Part shown: piece by piece, positions 34,681 to 45,500 of the stretch
How positions within the stretch are numbered: the first letter of the stretch is position 1
How the letters are laid out: each line of letters starts with the position of its first letter
From: Epiperipatus broadwayi
Taxonomy: Eukaryota; Onychophora; Udeonychophora; Euonychophora; Peripatidae
NCBI GenBank assembly: GCA_028023455.1
Contig: JAQFVV010000037.1
Span: forward strand, 1,364,001-1,428,000
Reading direction: 5' to 3'
Length of the DNA stretch: 64,000 nt
Translations under genes and position numbers: made by a program
The notes under the pieces: model-generated
Databases searched by the model: none
Seen by the model: the letters and a program-made list of their open reading frames with translations, nothing else
What the model was told of the DNA's origin: nothing

Positions 34681-34719
34681 TACAGTTTCGACTGTACTAG
34701 CAGTCTTCATCAGAACTAC
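34681..34719 (-). ncRNA. PLE-type hammerhead motif
   Basis: Minus strand: GUAGUU-CUGAUGA-A-GACUG-CUAGUA-CAGUC-GAAAC-UGUA. CUGAUGA and GAAAC are intact and stem II GACUG/CAGUC is five perfect pairs. An extra A precedes stem II, stem III is minimal, and stem I is weak in this monomer, which is usual for PLE hammerheads that work as dimers. The C-rich, A-rich strand character downstream (34800-34900) resembles the tail of the PLE pair at 35.7 kb, so this may be the remains of another PLE 3' end. Confidence 0.55.
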
Positions 34720-35533
34720 AACATAAAAAATTAGACAAATATTATATCAATACAACCAAAATTATTATTCTTCATATTTCCATATAAAAGTAAAATAAAA
34801 CAAAATAATATAAAGCAAAAACAACTCAATCCAAACCCTTTCAACCAAAAACCTCCCAAATCTTTCAAAAACCCAACACATAAAAATTAAACTACAAAAA
34901 ATATAATATTAAAATATATATATAATAATAATAACAAACTAATAATAAAAAATAAAAATAACAATAAAAATAAAAAATAAAACATTTTAAAATCATTTTT
35001 AAATTATTCTTCAAATTGACAAACAAATAAATGTATTAAAGTGTGAATGACACACTTGTCGAGTAATGATAAGATTCATTTAGACAATGTTGCTGTATTC
35101 CACCTGTGTTCGTTACTGCAACTTTGTAAGCAAACCAAAATGTTAATCTTATTATTTATATTTTCTCAAAGTGTTCATTTCATGTTTATATTTTATAATT
35201 TATTTTTATATATTATACTTTATTTGGGGAATTCAAGTGGTTTACTTGAAATTATCAAATGGGTCACTTGGTGACCCATGGGTCTTAGGTTGTTGATGCC
35301 TGATATATACCATCTAATGATCATTATATTGAAAATATAGTATCTTATTTAAAGAAATTGAAAATAATTGAATGACAGTGGGAGATTGAAATATTACGTT
35401 ATTACAGGAAAGGAATGATAAAGTTTTTGATATTATGAAGTAAGTATAAGAAATGAGAGACAAAATAATTTAATAATAAGGAGTACATTGCTTAAAAATC
35501 ACTAAAGGAACATTTACAAATGATATGAATAAA
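34720..35533. other. Possible PLE 3' tail, otherwise unassigned
   Basis: 34740-34900 is A/C-rich like the PLE tail at 35740-35830, but I cannot align it securely. The rest is AT-rich with no feature. Confidence 0.35.
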
Positions 35534-35686
35534 TTACAATTAGATTAAAATAAATTAAAAAATAACAAACAGTTTTCTATTTTAAAAATAACCTATTAAT
35601 TTCAAAATATATACAATTCGCGCACAAACTTCTTTATAAATCTTGATTTATTATAATATAACTATTATAATGTATGATAATATATT

Positions 35687-35732
35687 CCAACGTTTCGACT
35701 ATATTATTTTATAGTCTTTATCAAGGAAGAAC
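35687..35732 (-). ncRNA. Degenerate PLE hammerhead in the left-arm tail
   Basis: Minus strand: UUCC-UUGAUAA-A-GACUAU...AUAGUC-GAAAC-GUU-GGAA. Stem II GACUAU/AUAGUC and stem I UUCC/GGAA pair perfectly, and stem III is the loop-less AC/GU typical of PLE dimeric ribozymes. Two core bases are changed (C3 to U, G8 to A). The right arm (about 37552-37590) has lost the GUCGAAACGUU half altogether. Confidence 0.55.
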
Positions 35733-35895
35733 TAAAAAATACATAAAAAACAATAAATATAAATATTCCATAATACATATAACAAAATACAACTACCTCT
35801 TACCTCAAATCTCTTCTAACAAACAATTTAACTTTTCATTACATTTGTTTCTTAATACCTTTTTTTTTTTTAAAAAAAATTCCTATAATTATTTA

Positions 35896-36118
35896 AAACA
35901 TTAAAGATCAGTCTTTTCAAGTTATTGTGCATTGCTTTTTACGAGTGTTAATAATAAAATGAATACTTTCACTCCCAACACAAGATATAGTATTTAGGAA
36001 AGTATTCATTTATTATTACCACTCGTAAAAACCGCATGAACAATAGCTTGAAAAGGCTGATCTTTAATGTATTACAATTTATAAAACATAGCACTATAAA
36101 AATAAATGCTTATTTACA
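35896..36118. mobile_element. Nested 223-bp palindromic element with 12-bp TSD
   Basis: Absent from the mirror arm, where the site reads ataattattta without interruption. Flanked by tataattattta at 35884-35895 and 36119-36130. Internally, acattaaagatcagtctttt near 35898 is mirrored by aaaaggctgatctttaatgt near 36052-36071, followed by an unpaired 47-bp end. A related sequence lies at 53838-53950. Confidence 0.75.
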
Positions 36119-36159
36119 TATAATTATTTAATTAAATCAACCTGTTACGCTCTTTTTTT

Positions 36160-36756
36160 CAATTAACATCTTATTCATTACAGATTGTTTATTTCATTAA
36201 TATAAATTCCTTCTTTTATAATTCTTTCATAATACAATCTAATATATTCCAAATGTTCTATTTTAAAATATTTAAATTTAATCATATGCCCATAAACTGC
36301 AGAATTTTTATCATTTAAATGCTGTTTTATCTTGTGCAATTTGTTCTTTGTAGTTCCAACGTATGACATTTCTTTATTATCTTTAAAGCAATCTAAACAT
36401 TTTATAATATAAACCGAATTCATAACTTTTAAATTATTACAATCATTATTAATTAACAAATTTAAACATTTTTTTTATTTTTATAAACAGGACAAATAAT
36501 AACATATATTTTATTAATCATATTAAATAATTTCCTAATTTTAACAAACAAACCTTTTGAAACTTTGAAACCAACATAAATTATCTTATTATTATTCTTA
36601 TTCTTATTTAATATTATCCTATTATTCATTTTTTCAATATTTTATTACAAAACAAATCTTTAATAACTTCCCTAGAATAATCATTTATAAAACATTCATA
36701 TTTTATCATATTAATTTTCCTTTTTTGTAAATCTTCATTTGAACATAATTTAATTC
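36160..36756 (-). pseudogene. PLE C-terminus with GIY-YIG endonuclease (left arm)
   Basis: The minus-strand frame 36459-36178 reads SVYIIKCLDC, then SYVGTTKNK and KIKQHLND. This is the GIY-YIG pattern of Penelope endonucleases (Y-x-I-x-C..C ... YVG-T ... H). Upstream, in other frames up to 36756, lie the C-x-NEDLQ and MIKYECFIND-type linker sequences also present in the right arm. Frameshifts and loss of the reverse transcriptase make it a fragment. Confidence 0.7.
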
Positions 36757-36766
36757 AAAGGACAAT

Positions 36767-37390
36767 TAAATTATGTTCAAATGAAGATTTACAAAAAAGA
36801 GAAATTAATATGATAAAATATGAATGTTTTATAAATGATTATTCTAGGGAAGTTATAAAAAGTTTGTTTTGTAATAAAAATATTGAAAAAATGAATAATA
36901 GGATAAGATTGAATAAGAATAATAGTAAGATAATTTATGTTGTTTTCAATGTTTCAAAAGATTTGTTTGTTAAAATTAGGAAATTATTTAATATAATTAA
37001 TAAAAAGTATGTTATTATTTGTCCTGTTTATAAAAAGAAAAAATGTTTAAATTTGTTAATTAATAATGATAATGATTGTAATAATTTAAAAGTTATGTAT
37101 CGTTTATATTATAAAATGTTTAGATTGTTTTAAAGATAATAAAGAAATATCATATGTTGGAACTACAAAGAATAAAATGGCAATAAGATTAAAACAGCAT
37201 TTAAATGATAAAAATTCTTGCAGTTTATGGTCATACGATTAAATTTAAACAAAGTTTTAAAATAGAACATTTGAAATGTATTACATGTATTATGAAAGAA
37301 TTATAGAAGAAAGAATTTATATTAATAAAATAAAACCTGTAATGAATAGGATGTTAATTTTAAAAAAAGAGCATAATAGGTTAATTTAAT
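36767..37390 (+). pseudogene. PLE C-terminus with GIY-YIG endonuclease (right arm)
   Basis: Frame 36810-37133 gives MIKYECFINDYSREVIKS ... KKYVIICPVYKKKKCLNLL, the linker before the endonuclease. After a one-frame shift near 37100 the plus strand continues VYIIKCLDC and SYVGTTKNKMAIRLKQHLND, retaining more of the family consensus than the left arm (the R of the RLKQH block). No reverse transcriptase region is present. Confidence 0.7.
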
Positions 37391-37692
37391 TAAATAATTA
37401 TGGGATTTTTTTTTTTTTAAAAAAAAAGTATTAAAAACAAATGTAATGAAAAATTAAAATTGTTCTTTAGAAGAGGTTTGAGGTCAGATGTATTTGTATT
37501 TTGTTATATGTATTATGGAATATTTGTATTTATTGTTTTTTATGTATTTTTTAGTTCTTCCTTGATAAAGACTATAAAATAATATATTTCAAATGGAGTA
37601 TATTATTGTACATTATAATAGTTCATATTATAATAAATCAAGATTTATAAAGAAGTTTGTGCGTGGATTGTATATATTTTACAATTAGATTA

Positions 37693-38080
37693 TGAACAGT
37701 ATTAAAAGAATATAGACATCTCCTAAAGATAAAATAGTGATAGAATTGAGATTATTTTTTGACAAATAAAAAGGGTTGAGATAAGAAAAAAGTCATTTCT
37801 AGATATAAGAGAGCATGAATAATAAAAAATAAAGATAAAATATTGAAATTTCACAAGGAAATTTTAAAATAAGAAATTTAAAAAAGTCTTTGATTAGCAG
37901 TGAGATAATTAATAAAATAATAGAAAAAAGAATGAGAAAGTTTGATTTCTTAGAAATATATATAGAAAGCTTGATTGTGATATGAGATTTAAAAGTAGTA
38001 AACTGGAAGAGTGATTAGAAGAGAAATATAGAGGGAAATTTATAAAATAGAAGCAGATTTGATGTAATATATTATAGAAT
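37693..38080. other. No gene recognised
   Basis: Purine-rich on the plus strand, with no motif. It separates the PLE pair from RTE copy A. Confidence 0.5.
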
Positions 38081-38418
38081 AAAACAAATTGTGGCTGCAG
38101 AAAGGAGTTTGCTATTAACTGAAAGGACACCCTTTGATTCCTCTTGGAGGCCTTAAAGGAACCGAGCAGGGCAAATTCCTAATGTCCACTCCATACGTTC
38201 TTGTCGTTGCAGCTGTTATTACTATGTGATTATTCATATAGTATACAAACATGGATGGGCTGCTCACCAACACGCATTAGCCAGCGTGGTGAGTTTATTG
38301 GCTTTTTACCTCTGAGTTTAAGATCAAGAAACACCGTGGTCTTTCTTCTCAGTGCCTGATAAGGCAGAATGAATGTTTGTGTAAATGATAAATATTTTTC
38401 CAATACATATATACAATT

Positions 38419-39333
38419 ATGACAGACAAAAATAAAGCATGGCCCTTAGTCCCAGGAGGCTGTAAAGTCACCAACCAAGGCAGCGGTTGGTGGCCGAAGG
38501 CGGAGGGTGCTAAGAATCCCCTGATTGCGGACCCAGGCTGCCATTTGATGACGACTTTTTATTTAGGTACTTACAACTGCAGATCACTTTCAAGTGAAGG
38601 AAGATTGCAAGAATTAGAAGAACTGTCTTATATTAAATGGGACATTATTGGACTTTGTGAAGTTAGAAGAAAAGGAGAAGAAACAATTGATTTAAAAAGT
38701 GGACATATACTCTATTATAAAGGCACACATATTGGAAATACAAGTGGAGTAGGATTCATTATAAATAAAAAGTGGAAGAACAATATTGTGGAGATTGATG
38801 GTGTATCGGACAGAGTGGCAAGATTAGTTATACAACTTAATAGCAGATACCAAATGCAGATAATTCAGGTTTATGCCCCAACAAGTTCTCATAGTGATGA
38901 AGTAGTAGAAGATTTTTATATGGATGTACAAAAGGCTTTTGATCAGAGTAAACAACATTTTAAAATTGTTATGGGAGACTTTAATGCTAGAATTGGTAGA
39001 CAAATGAAAGATGAAATTGCTGTAGGTAATTTTGGTTATGGTAATAGAAATGAGAGAGGACATAGACTTGTGGAGTTTGCAGAAAAAGAAAAACTTTATA
39101 TTATGAATTCATTTTTTGAGAAAAATGTTAAAAGGAAATGGACATGGAAGCATCCAAATGAAGGTACAGCAGAATTGGATTATATTTTGACTAACAGAAA
39201 ATACATATTTCAAGATTGTAATGTTCTTAATAAATTTAACACAGGAAGTGATCATCGATTAGTAAGGTGTAAGTTACGTGTTAATGTAAAACTAGAGACA
39301 AAAATTATTAAGAAAAACAATATTTACAGTTGA
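38419..39333 (+). pseudogene. RTE pol, endonuclease part (copy A)
   Basis: 304 codons starting MTDKNKAWPLVPGG. An AP-endonuclease-like domain spans about residues 48-285, with YNCRSLS, LCEVRR (metal-binding E), QVYAPTSSHSD, GDFNARIG and GSDHRLV (catalytic D/H). It nicks target DNA for target-primed reverse transcription. A 2-bp deletion near 39297 relative to copy B shifts the frame and ends the protein after the endonuclease. The start used here is intact in copy A only; copy B has a 1-bp loss just after it. Confidence 0.88.
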
Positions 39334-39394
39334 TATTCCTAATCTTCAGAAACATTCTAATGAATTTAAATTAGAACTTACAAATAGGTTTCAA

Positions 39395-41371
39395 GTGTTA
39401 GGAGATTTTGAACATGATACAGATTTGAATGAAATTAATATGAAAATAACTGATACACTTTTAAAAACTGCAACAAACATAGCTGGTAGAAAAAAGCAGC
39501 AATTGACTAATAAAATTTCTACTGAGACTAGAGAATTTATGAAGAAAAGAAGGAATATGAAGATATACAAAAATGATGTATTAAAAAGAATTGAATATCT
39601 CGAATTTTGTAAAATGGTACGGAAAAGAGTTGAAAATGATATAAGAAAGTATAACTGTGAAATAGCAAGGAAAGTTGTAGAAGAAAATAAAAGTCTCAAA
39701 AATGTTAAACAACATTTTGGTATTGGTAGGAAATTTATATCTGCACTAAGAAAAAAAGATGGAATTATTACTAAAAAGAGAGATGACATCATGAAATTGG
39801 TAGAAGATTTTTATCAAGAATTATATAGTAATAAAGAACAAGTACCTCCTATATCTATTACATCTTCTGAATTGCCCAGAATTTTAAATGAAGAAGTGAG
39901 ACATGCAATTAAGTGTATGAAGAAAGGAAAGGCTCCAGGAAATGATGGAATTATAATTGATATATTAAAAGAAGCAGGTGAAGAAATAGAAACAATTTTA
40001 GCAAAGTTATATACCAAATGTCTAAATGATAAAGATGTACCGGAAGATTGGAAGAATGCAGTAATAATATTAATATTTAAAAAAGGTGATAAAGAAGATA
40101 TTAGAAATTACAGACCTATCAGCCTTTTATCAGTTTTATATAAAATTTTTACCAAGATAATTACAACTCGTCTACAGAGAACTTTGGATTTCCACCAACC
40201 AAGAGAACAAGCTGGATTTAAAAGTGGTTTTAGTACAATAGATCATATCCAGGTATTGAGAGAAGTCATAGAAAGGACAAACGAATATGAGTTGTCATTA
40301 TGTTTTGGATTTGTAGATTATGAAAAGGCATTCGATTCTATACACGTTTCTTCAGTGATTAAAGCATTGGATCATCAAGGTATAGATCCAGGATATTGTC
40401 ATATTTTAAAGAATATTTATAAAAATGCAACAGCAACAATTAGATTACATAATGATACTGGAAAAATCAACATTGAGAAAGGTGTAAGACAAGGTTACTC
40501 CATATCTCCAAAACTCTTTACAGCAGTGCTGCAAGAAGTATTTTGTGGATTAAAATGGGAAACTAAAGGAGTGAAAGTAAATGGAGAGTATTTAAGTCAT
40601 TTAGATTTCGCAGATGATGTAGTTGTTTTTGCAAATAATGCTTCAGAGCTGCAGGAAATGTTGCAGGAGTTAGCAGATGAAAGTAGAAAAGTAGGACTAA
40701 AGATAAATGTTAAAAAGACTAAAGTAATGTTTAATCGATTTGCTCAAAATATGAAAATAAGGATTGATTATGAAGAATTAGAAGAAGTTAACAGTTACAA
40801 ATACCTTGGTCAGATTATTAATACAGATGGAAACATAATGGAGGAAATTAATCATAGAATTAAACTTGGTTGGAGTGCTTTTGGTAGAAATAACTTGATA
40901 CTAAAAGGAAATATGCCTATGTGTTTGAAAAGGATGGTTTTTAACAAATGTGTTTTACCAGTTCTTACTTATGGATCTGAGACTTGGACACTTAATAGAA
41001 GAGCAATACAGAGACTTCAGACCACTCAAAGGAGTATGGAGAGATGTATGTTGGGAGTAACAAGAAGAGATCGAAAACGCAATGTATGGGTAAGACAACA
41101 AACAGGTGTTACTGATCTTATTGAAAAAATTAAAAGATTGAAATGGAGTTGGGCTGGACATATTGCTAGAAGAGATGATAATAGATGGACAATTGAAATT
41201 TTAAACTGGATTCCAAGAGATTGTAAAAGACCCAGAAAGAGACCACATGTGAGATGGATGGATGAAATAAGAAAATGTGCAGGGGTGTTGTGGAGAAGAG
41301 AAGCTAAAGATCGGAGAAGATGGATTAAACTTGGAGAGATCTTCATCCTGCAGTGGATTGATAATGGTTGA
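39395..41371 (+). pseudogene. RTE pol, reverse transcriptase part (copy A)
   Basis: 658 codons in the frame following the 2-bp deletion; the true upstream continuation begins near 39300. RT motifs in order: KGKAPGNDGI, IFKKGDKEDIRNYRPISL, EQAGFKSGFSTIDHI, FVDYEKAFDSI, RQGYSISPKLF, DFADDVVVFA (catalytic DD), KINVKKTKVM, YKYLGQII. The C-terminal part has WAGHIARRDDNRWT and RPHVRWMDEI. RQGYS has Y where copy B keeps the conserved D (RQGDS), so this RT may also be impaired. Confidence 0.9.
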
Positions 41372-41393
41372 TGATGATGATGAAAACAAATTG

Positions 41394-41950
41394 CTGAATA
41401 AATTAAAATTGTAGAAATATGATTCTGATTTTATGTTATTTTATGTAATATTATGTACTGTGTTGTTATAAATATTACTTTGTGAAATCTTTTCTTTGTT
41501 ACCGTCATAAATATATATATATGTGTGTGTTGAATTACATCAAATGTGTTTTTATAATAAATTTTGGCTAAAAAAAAAATTGAAAAAATAGTGTTTTACT
41601 TTATTCAAAAAATAACATTTAAACTTAATTTTTTTATAAAAGTTTTCCTATTCTTTTTTTACAAAATGATAGGAGTCATAATTCTGCAAAGAATTTACTA
41701 TTAGTAGCCTGATATTTCAAATTTTACATATTAAGCCTGCATTCTGCCCATCCCTCTTCTATGTATTTAATTATAATTATAAATATGTGACTTTTTTAGC
41801 ATGCGTTAGTAAGCTATAATTATACTTAAAATAATGGTTAATAGGTCTGCTTAGCGCTTTCTAGATTTAATGTTCTAATCTCGTACTCATAGCTTTGAGA
41901 ATGAATACTGTTGTTATTTATTATACACATATGCAAATGAGTTTGAATAT
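41394..41950. other. No gene recognised
   Basis: AT-rich spacer containing a short (TA/TG)n run near 41508-41529. ggtctgcttagcgctttc ... ttctaatctcgt at 41849-41885 weakly resembles tRNA boxes but is not convincing. Confidence 0.45.
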
Positions 41951-42136
41951 TTAATTAGTCCATTGTTTAGAGAGAGCAAAGCATGCCTCTCTTCTATTAA
42001 TGGCACTGGGATCATTTGCAATGTAAAAAGCCTCTTTTAACTTTTCTTTTGGCATCACTCTTCTCTGTACAAACAATTTAAATGGATACTGTCTTATGCA
42101 TGAGGGGTCAGAGTGACTTACGGTCAACATGGGCAT
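41951..42136 (-). pseudogene. Possible retroelement C-terminal fragment
   Basis: 61 codons with RRVMPKEKLKEAFYIANDP followed by SAINRRE and ending SKQWTN. The basic R-x(5-8)-EA-x-I ... P-x-x-N-R ... W pattern resembles the sequence after the GIY-YIG domain in Penelope proteins (inference). No catalytic residues remain, and chance is possible. Confidence 0.35.
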
Positions 42137-42500
42137 GACAACAATATTGGCATCAGCATGGGATTTGGGAATTCTGTCATCAGATTTTCAATGGTATGGT
42201 TGGCTGAAGAGTTGGAGGTTGGAGTAGATTGAAACCTGTACATTAAAGTGTAAGGATTTGTTATCTTAATATAAACTGAGCACTTTATATATATATATGG
42301 GAGATAGTAATCTGGACCAACTGATGAGGGCTGTTTCAGCATGAAATATGTATATTGGTGATTATTTATCTTTTATACATGTGTGTGGTCATGTGTATAA
42401 GTGGTATAAGATAGTGTGGATAGTTGAAGGATGCTTAAAAGTCTGAGTTCAAATCCCCTATTTTTACATTAGTAGATTTGTATAAGTATGTGTATTAAAT
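42124..42500 (+). mobile_element. S-family solo copy, nearly complete
   Basis: Starts tcaacatgggcatgacaac, matching the inverted S junction at 26.5 kb. It continues through tgaagagttggaggttggag, the hammerhead, the gattatttatcttttatacatg block and gtctgagttcaaatcccc, ending near a decayed terminal hairpin. The hammerhead is on the plus strand. Confidence 0.7.
42307..42365 (+). ncRNA. Type I hammerhead ribozyme motif (S family, intact core)
   Basis: GUAAUC-UGG-ACCAA-CUGAUGA-stem II-GAAA-UA-UG-UAU-A-UUGGU-GAUUAU. ACCAA/UUGGU gives five pairs and GUAAUC/GAUUAU six more, with a UGG bulge between them. Stem III is AUA/UAU with a UG loop. Stem II here pairs as GCUG/CAGC. All core bases are present, with predicted cleavage after A42354. 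Activity is untested. Confidence 0.75.
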
Positions 42501-45500
42501 CTAATATAAATAGCAATGAGATTTAAGCATTTCTTTAATCTTTTAATACAGGGTTAGTTAACTTTATTTTACCTACTGCCCACTTTTGTATCTCTGTTAG
42601 TAGTAAAATTTCTAACAGCCCACCGGTTCCACAGTAATGGTGATTTATAAAGTAGGGGAGTAAGTTTACTTTATAAAATTTATAAAGCAGAGTTATAGCA
42701 AACTAAAGCATATAAATCTCTATGAAATTTTTTTAAAAAGTCAATTAAATTTACAAAACAAGAAAAAAAAGAAAGTGCTTCAGTGTCACACAAAACCCCT
42801 ACCGCCTACAATGAAGGCTAGAACGGCAGTAGGAACCAGATTGACTACCACTGATCTAATATATTTCAATGTTTTGATTAAATCTTCATTTCAGCTAATA
42901 GATTTAACTATACAAATCTTCCTCATAGTAAACAATACATATAAATACCAATATTATTACATGTGTATTAAAGATAGATTAAAATATTATTTGATACTAT
43001 ATTAGTATTTCATAGCAGATTGTTAAACCTGACAATATTCTAAGATATAGAGAGACTAAATATCTACATGCCTGATGAAATTTTTTTGGAGGGTTAAATC
43101 CAGTGCAAATTGTTGACTTGTGGTAAATTAATTCAAATTTTTAATTGTATTCCATATTTACGTGTGATTTGCTAAAATTCTTGTTAGAAAGAGATGAAAG
43201 ATGGAGATTATCATACATCTATATGGTAAATTTAAAATCTACCTAAGATTAAATGCTGTCATCGAGTGGCAGTCTCTGATCTCAAGGTCCATGTATCACA
43301 ACTTCCAATGTCACTTCCAGAGTTCTACCTTCTTATGAACATCCAAACCATAAATTCATTTGATTATTATTAATGAAATATGATTGTTGGAAATAATTTC
43401 TTGCTAAAAAATATAATTCTTCTAAAATAAGTATGCTTTTAATGAGTGTTGGTTAAGTCATAAAATTGTCTCCTTATACTGATAATAAATATAATTTGAT
43501 TTTGATATTAATGATAATAGTTAAATTATAAAACTGCTTAATATGAAATAAAATCTGAGCTGTTTTTTTTTAATTTGTTTGTTTAAACTCATTTCATTCT
43601 GATTTTTTTTTTGCCAAACTTTTATCAGTAGAAAGATAATTAAATTGATATCAATAATAAAAGGGGTGTGTGTGTCAGGTAAGATTGGCTTTGATGTTGA
43701 AATGATAAATGCTGTGGCTTGATAAGTATTATGATTGATGACAAATAGTTATTGTTTCTGATTTGTTGACATCATATCCACATCTATTTAGTGGAAGCAT
43801 AAATATTATATAGAGTTATGGAAACATGTCTGTTAAAATTATTGGGAAAGCTTTTAAGATGGAAAGTAGTTTTGCCTATTTTAGAAGTTGTAATGCAATG
43901 TAATCTTTATTTTATTCTATCATAGTATATTTGGTTCTTATTTATTCACTTATCAGTCTCATTTATTGATAAGGTCAATTAATGAATAACATGCTGGTAT
44001 TTACTATTATTGTTTTAGTTTTTATTTGGAAGGTAGTGGTGAGGTCTTTTCATCTTGGGAGCTCTTATTAAGGTTAAGCTACTGATATATTGCAATTATT
44101 ATAACTTTGAACCAAGAAACTTACCAGCATATTAGCTTAGTACTAAGCTATTATTTTCCATTATTAGATAGAAAGATAAAAATAAAATCATGGGCTCAGC
44201 ACTTGGAGATGAGTGATATATTCATATAAGTGGAATGTTATATTATAAGTATATCTACATTCACCTGACCACACCAGATTATTCTGGGAACTTTAGTCTC
44301 TGCATACTCTTTCTCTAACCTGTATTGAATTTCCAGTAGGCGTGGCTGTTATACAATTAAATGAGGGAGGGGGCTTGTTTAGAAATCTTCAGCATTTTGA
44401 AAAAAAGGTTTGTTGCATCCATGTTTGAATTTCAGTGTATAATCATGGTTAGAAAATGCATGAATTATTATTATACCTTGAAGTTCTTTTAATAGGAACA
44501 AAGCTGATCTTAAATTTGTTTTTTATACTAATATATATATTTTTTAATTTCATTCTATGATTCAACATTTGAAGCTTTATTTAATCAACTTAATGATTAG
44601 GTTTAATTGATTTTCATGTCATATTAAAAGGAAAATTTTCTGAAATATCTGTTTTAGACCTGTCAATAAGTTGTTTTTTTTTTAATCTTATTACCATGGT
44701 AATACTGTGCACCTTACATTATCAAGTTTTAACTTTTTAATTTACCTTCATTTGCTTGTGGAAAAATTTGTTTTTAGCCTTTAAATATATTCAATATGAT
44801 TATAAGAAATTCAAGCAAAGATAGGATTTGTTTATATAAAAAAACTTTAGAATAAGAAATCATTATGTAAATCATAAGATGTTAAAAATAATATGTTAGA
44901 CATATCTATATATTGATGAGCAAAAATAGTACAAAAGACTTTGATTAATATTTAAATGTCTGAATGCTTTAAATATAAAAATATTAATTATATATATTAA
45001 ATGAAAAGAAAAATTATGACTTAAGTTTCAAAATATAAATTATTCAACAATCACAGTTTATATATGTGGTGTAGCACCATGGTACTATGTTGTACTCAAG
45101 TATTGGTAATGGTTTCTGGATCAAAGCTTCATCCATCACACTAGACTTAAATTATAATTACTTTTTTTAATATAAGGAAAGAGCTGTATCGGGCTGGGGC
45201 TGGTTCGCACTTACGCATTTTGTAAAATTTTGATTGATTATTTTATAAATTGTAAAAATTATATTAACTTATGTAGTTGTGATGTGTTAAAGTTCATTGC
45301 ATGTTAATGGGTTTTTTTATAAAATATATCGAGCTCATTAAAAATTATTTTATAATATTACCATTTTCATCATTTCACCTTCTTTGCAAGTAATATTTAC
45401 TAAGGCAATAAACTTTTAAGCATGTGCGCTTGAAAATACAAAGGTAGTGACCTCTACAGGTCTTAACCACAAGCTTACTCTTTGGAAGAAAAGCGGGGAA

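Larger units (their letters stand above)
35548..37678. mobile_element. Head-to-head pair of Penelope-like fragments with 14-bp TSD
   Basis: A long palindrome: left arm about 35606-36756, right arm about 36764-37678, centred near 36760 where aattaaattatgttcaa is mirrored. Each arm encodes the end of a PLE protein with a GIY-YIG endonuclease pointing outward, followed by a tail. An exact 14-bp ttacaattagatta lies at 35534-35547 and 37679-37692, so the pair entered as one unit. Inverted partial copies are a known habit of Penelope elements. The left arm carries a later 223-bp insertion. Confidence 0.75.
38092..41382 (+). mobile_element. RTE-type LINE, copy A, near full length, 11-bp TSD
   Basis: About 330 bp of 5' untranslated sequence, a single pol reading frame now broken once, and a (TGA)n 3' end typical of RTE-clade elements. 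aaaacaaattg lies at 38081-38091 and 41383-41393. From about 38117 to the TGA repeat the element is more than 95 % identical by eye to copy B at 50380-53643. The extra 25 bp at its 5' end suggest it is slightly longer than copy B. Recent activity of the family is inferred from the similarity. Confidence 0.9.

Noticed and set aside
38824-41389. Minus-strand frames of up to 133 codons within RTE copy A, repeated in copy B
   Set aside because: Antisense shadows of the pol frame, produced by codon composition; no independent motif.
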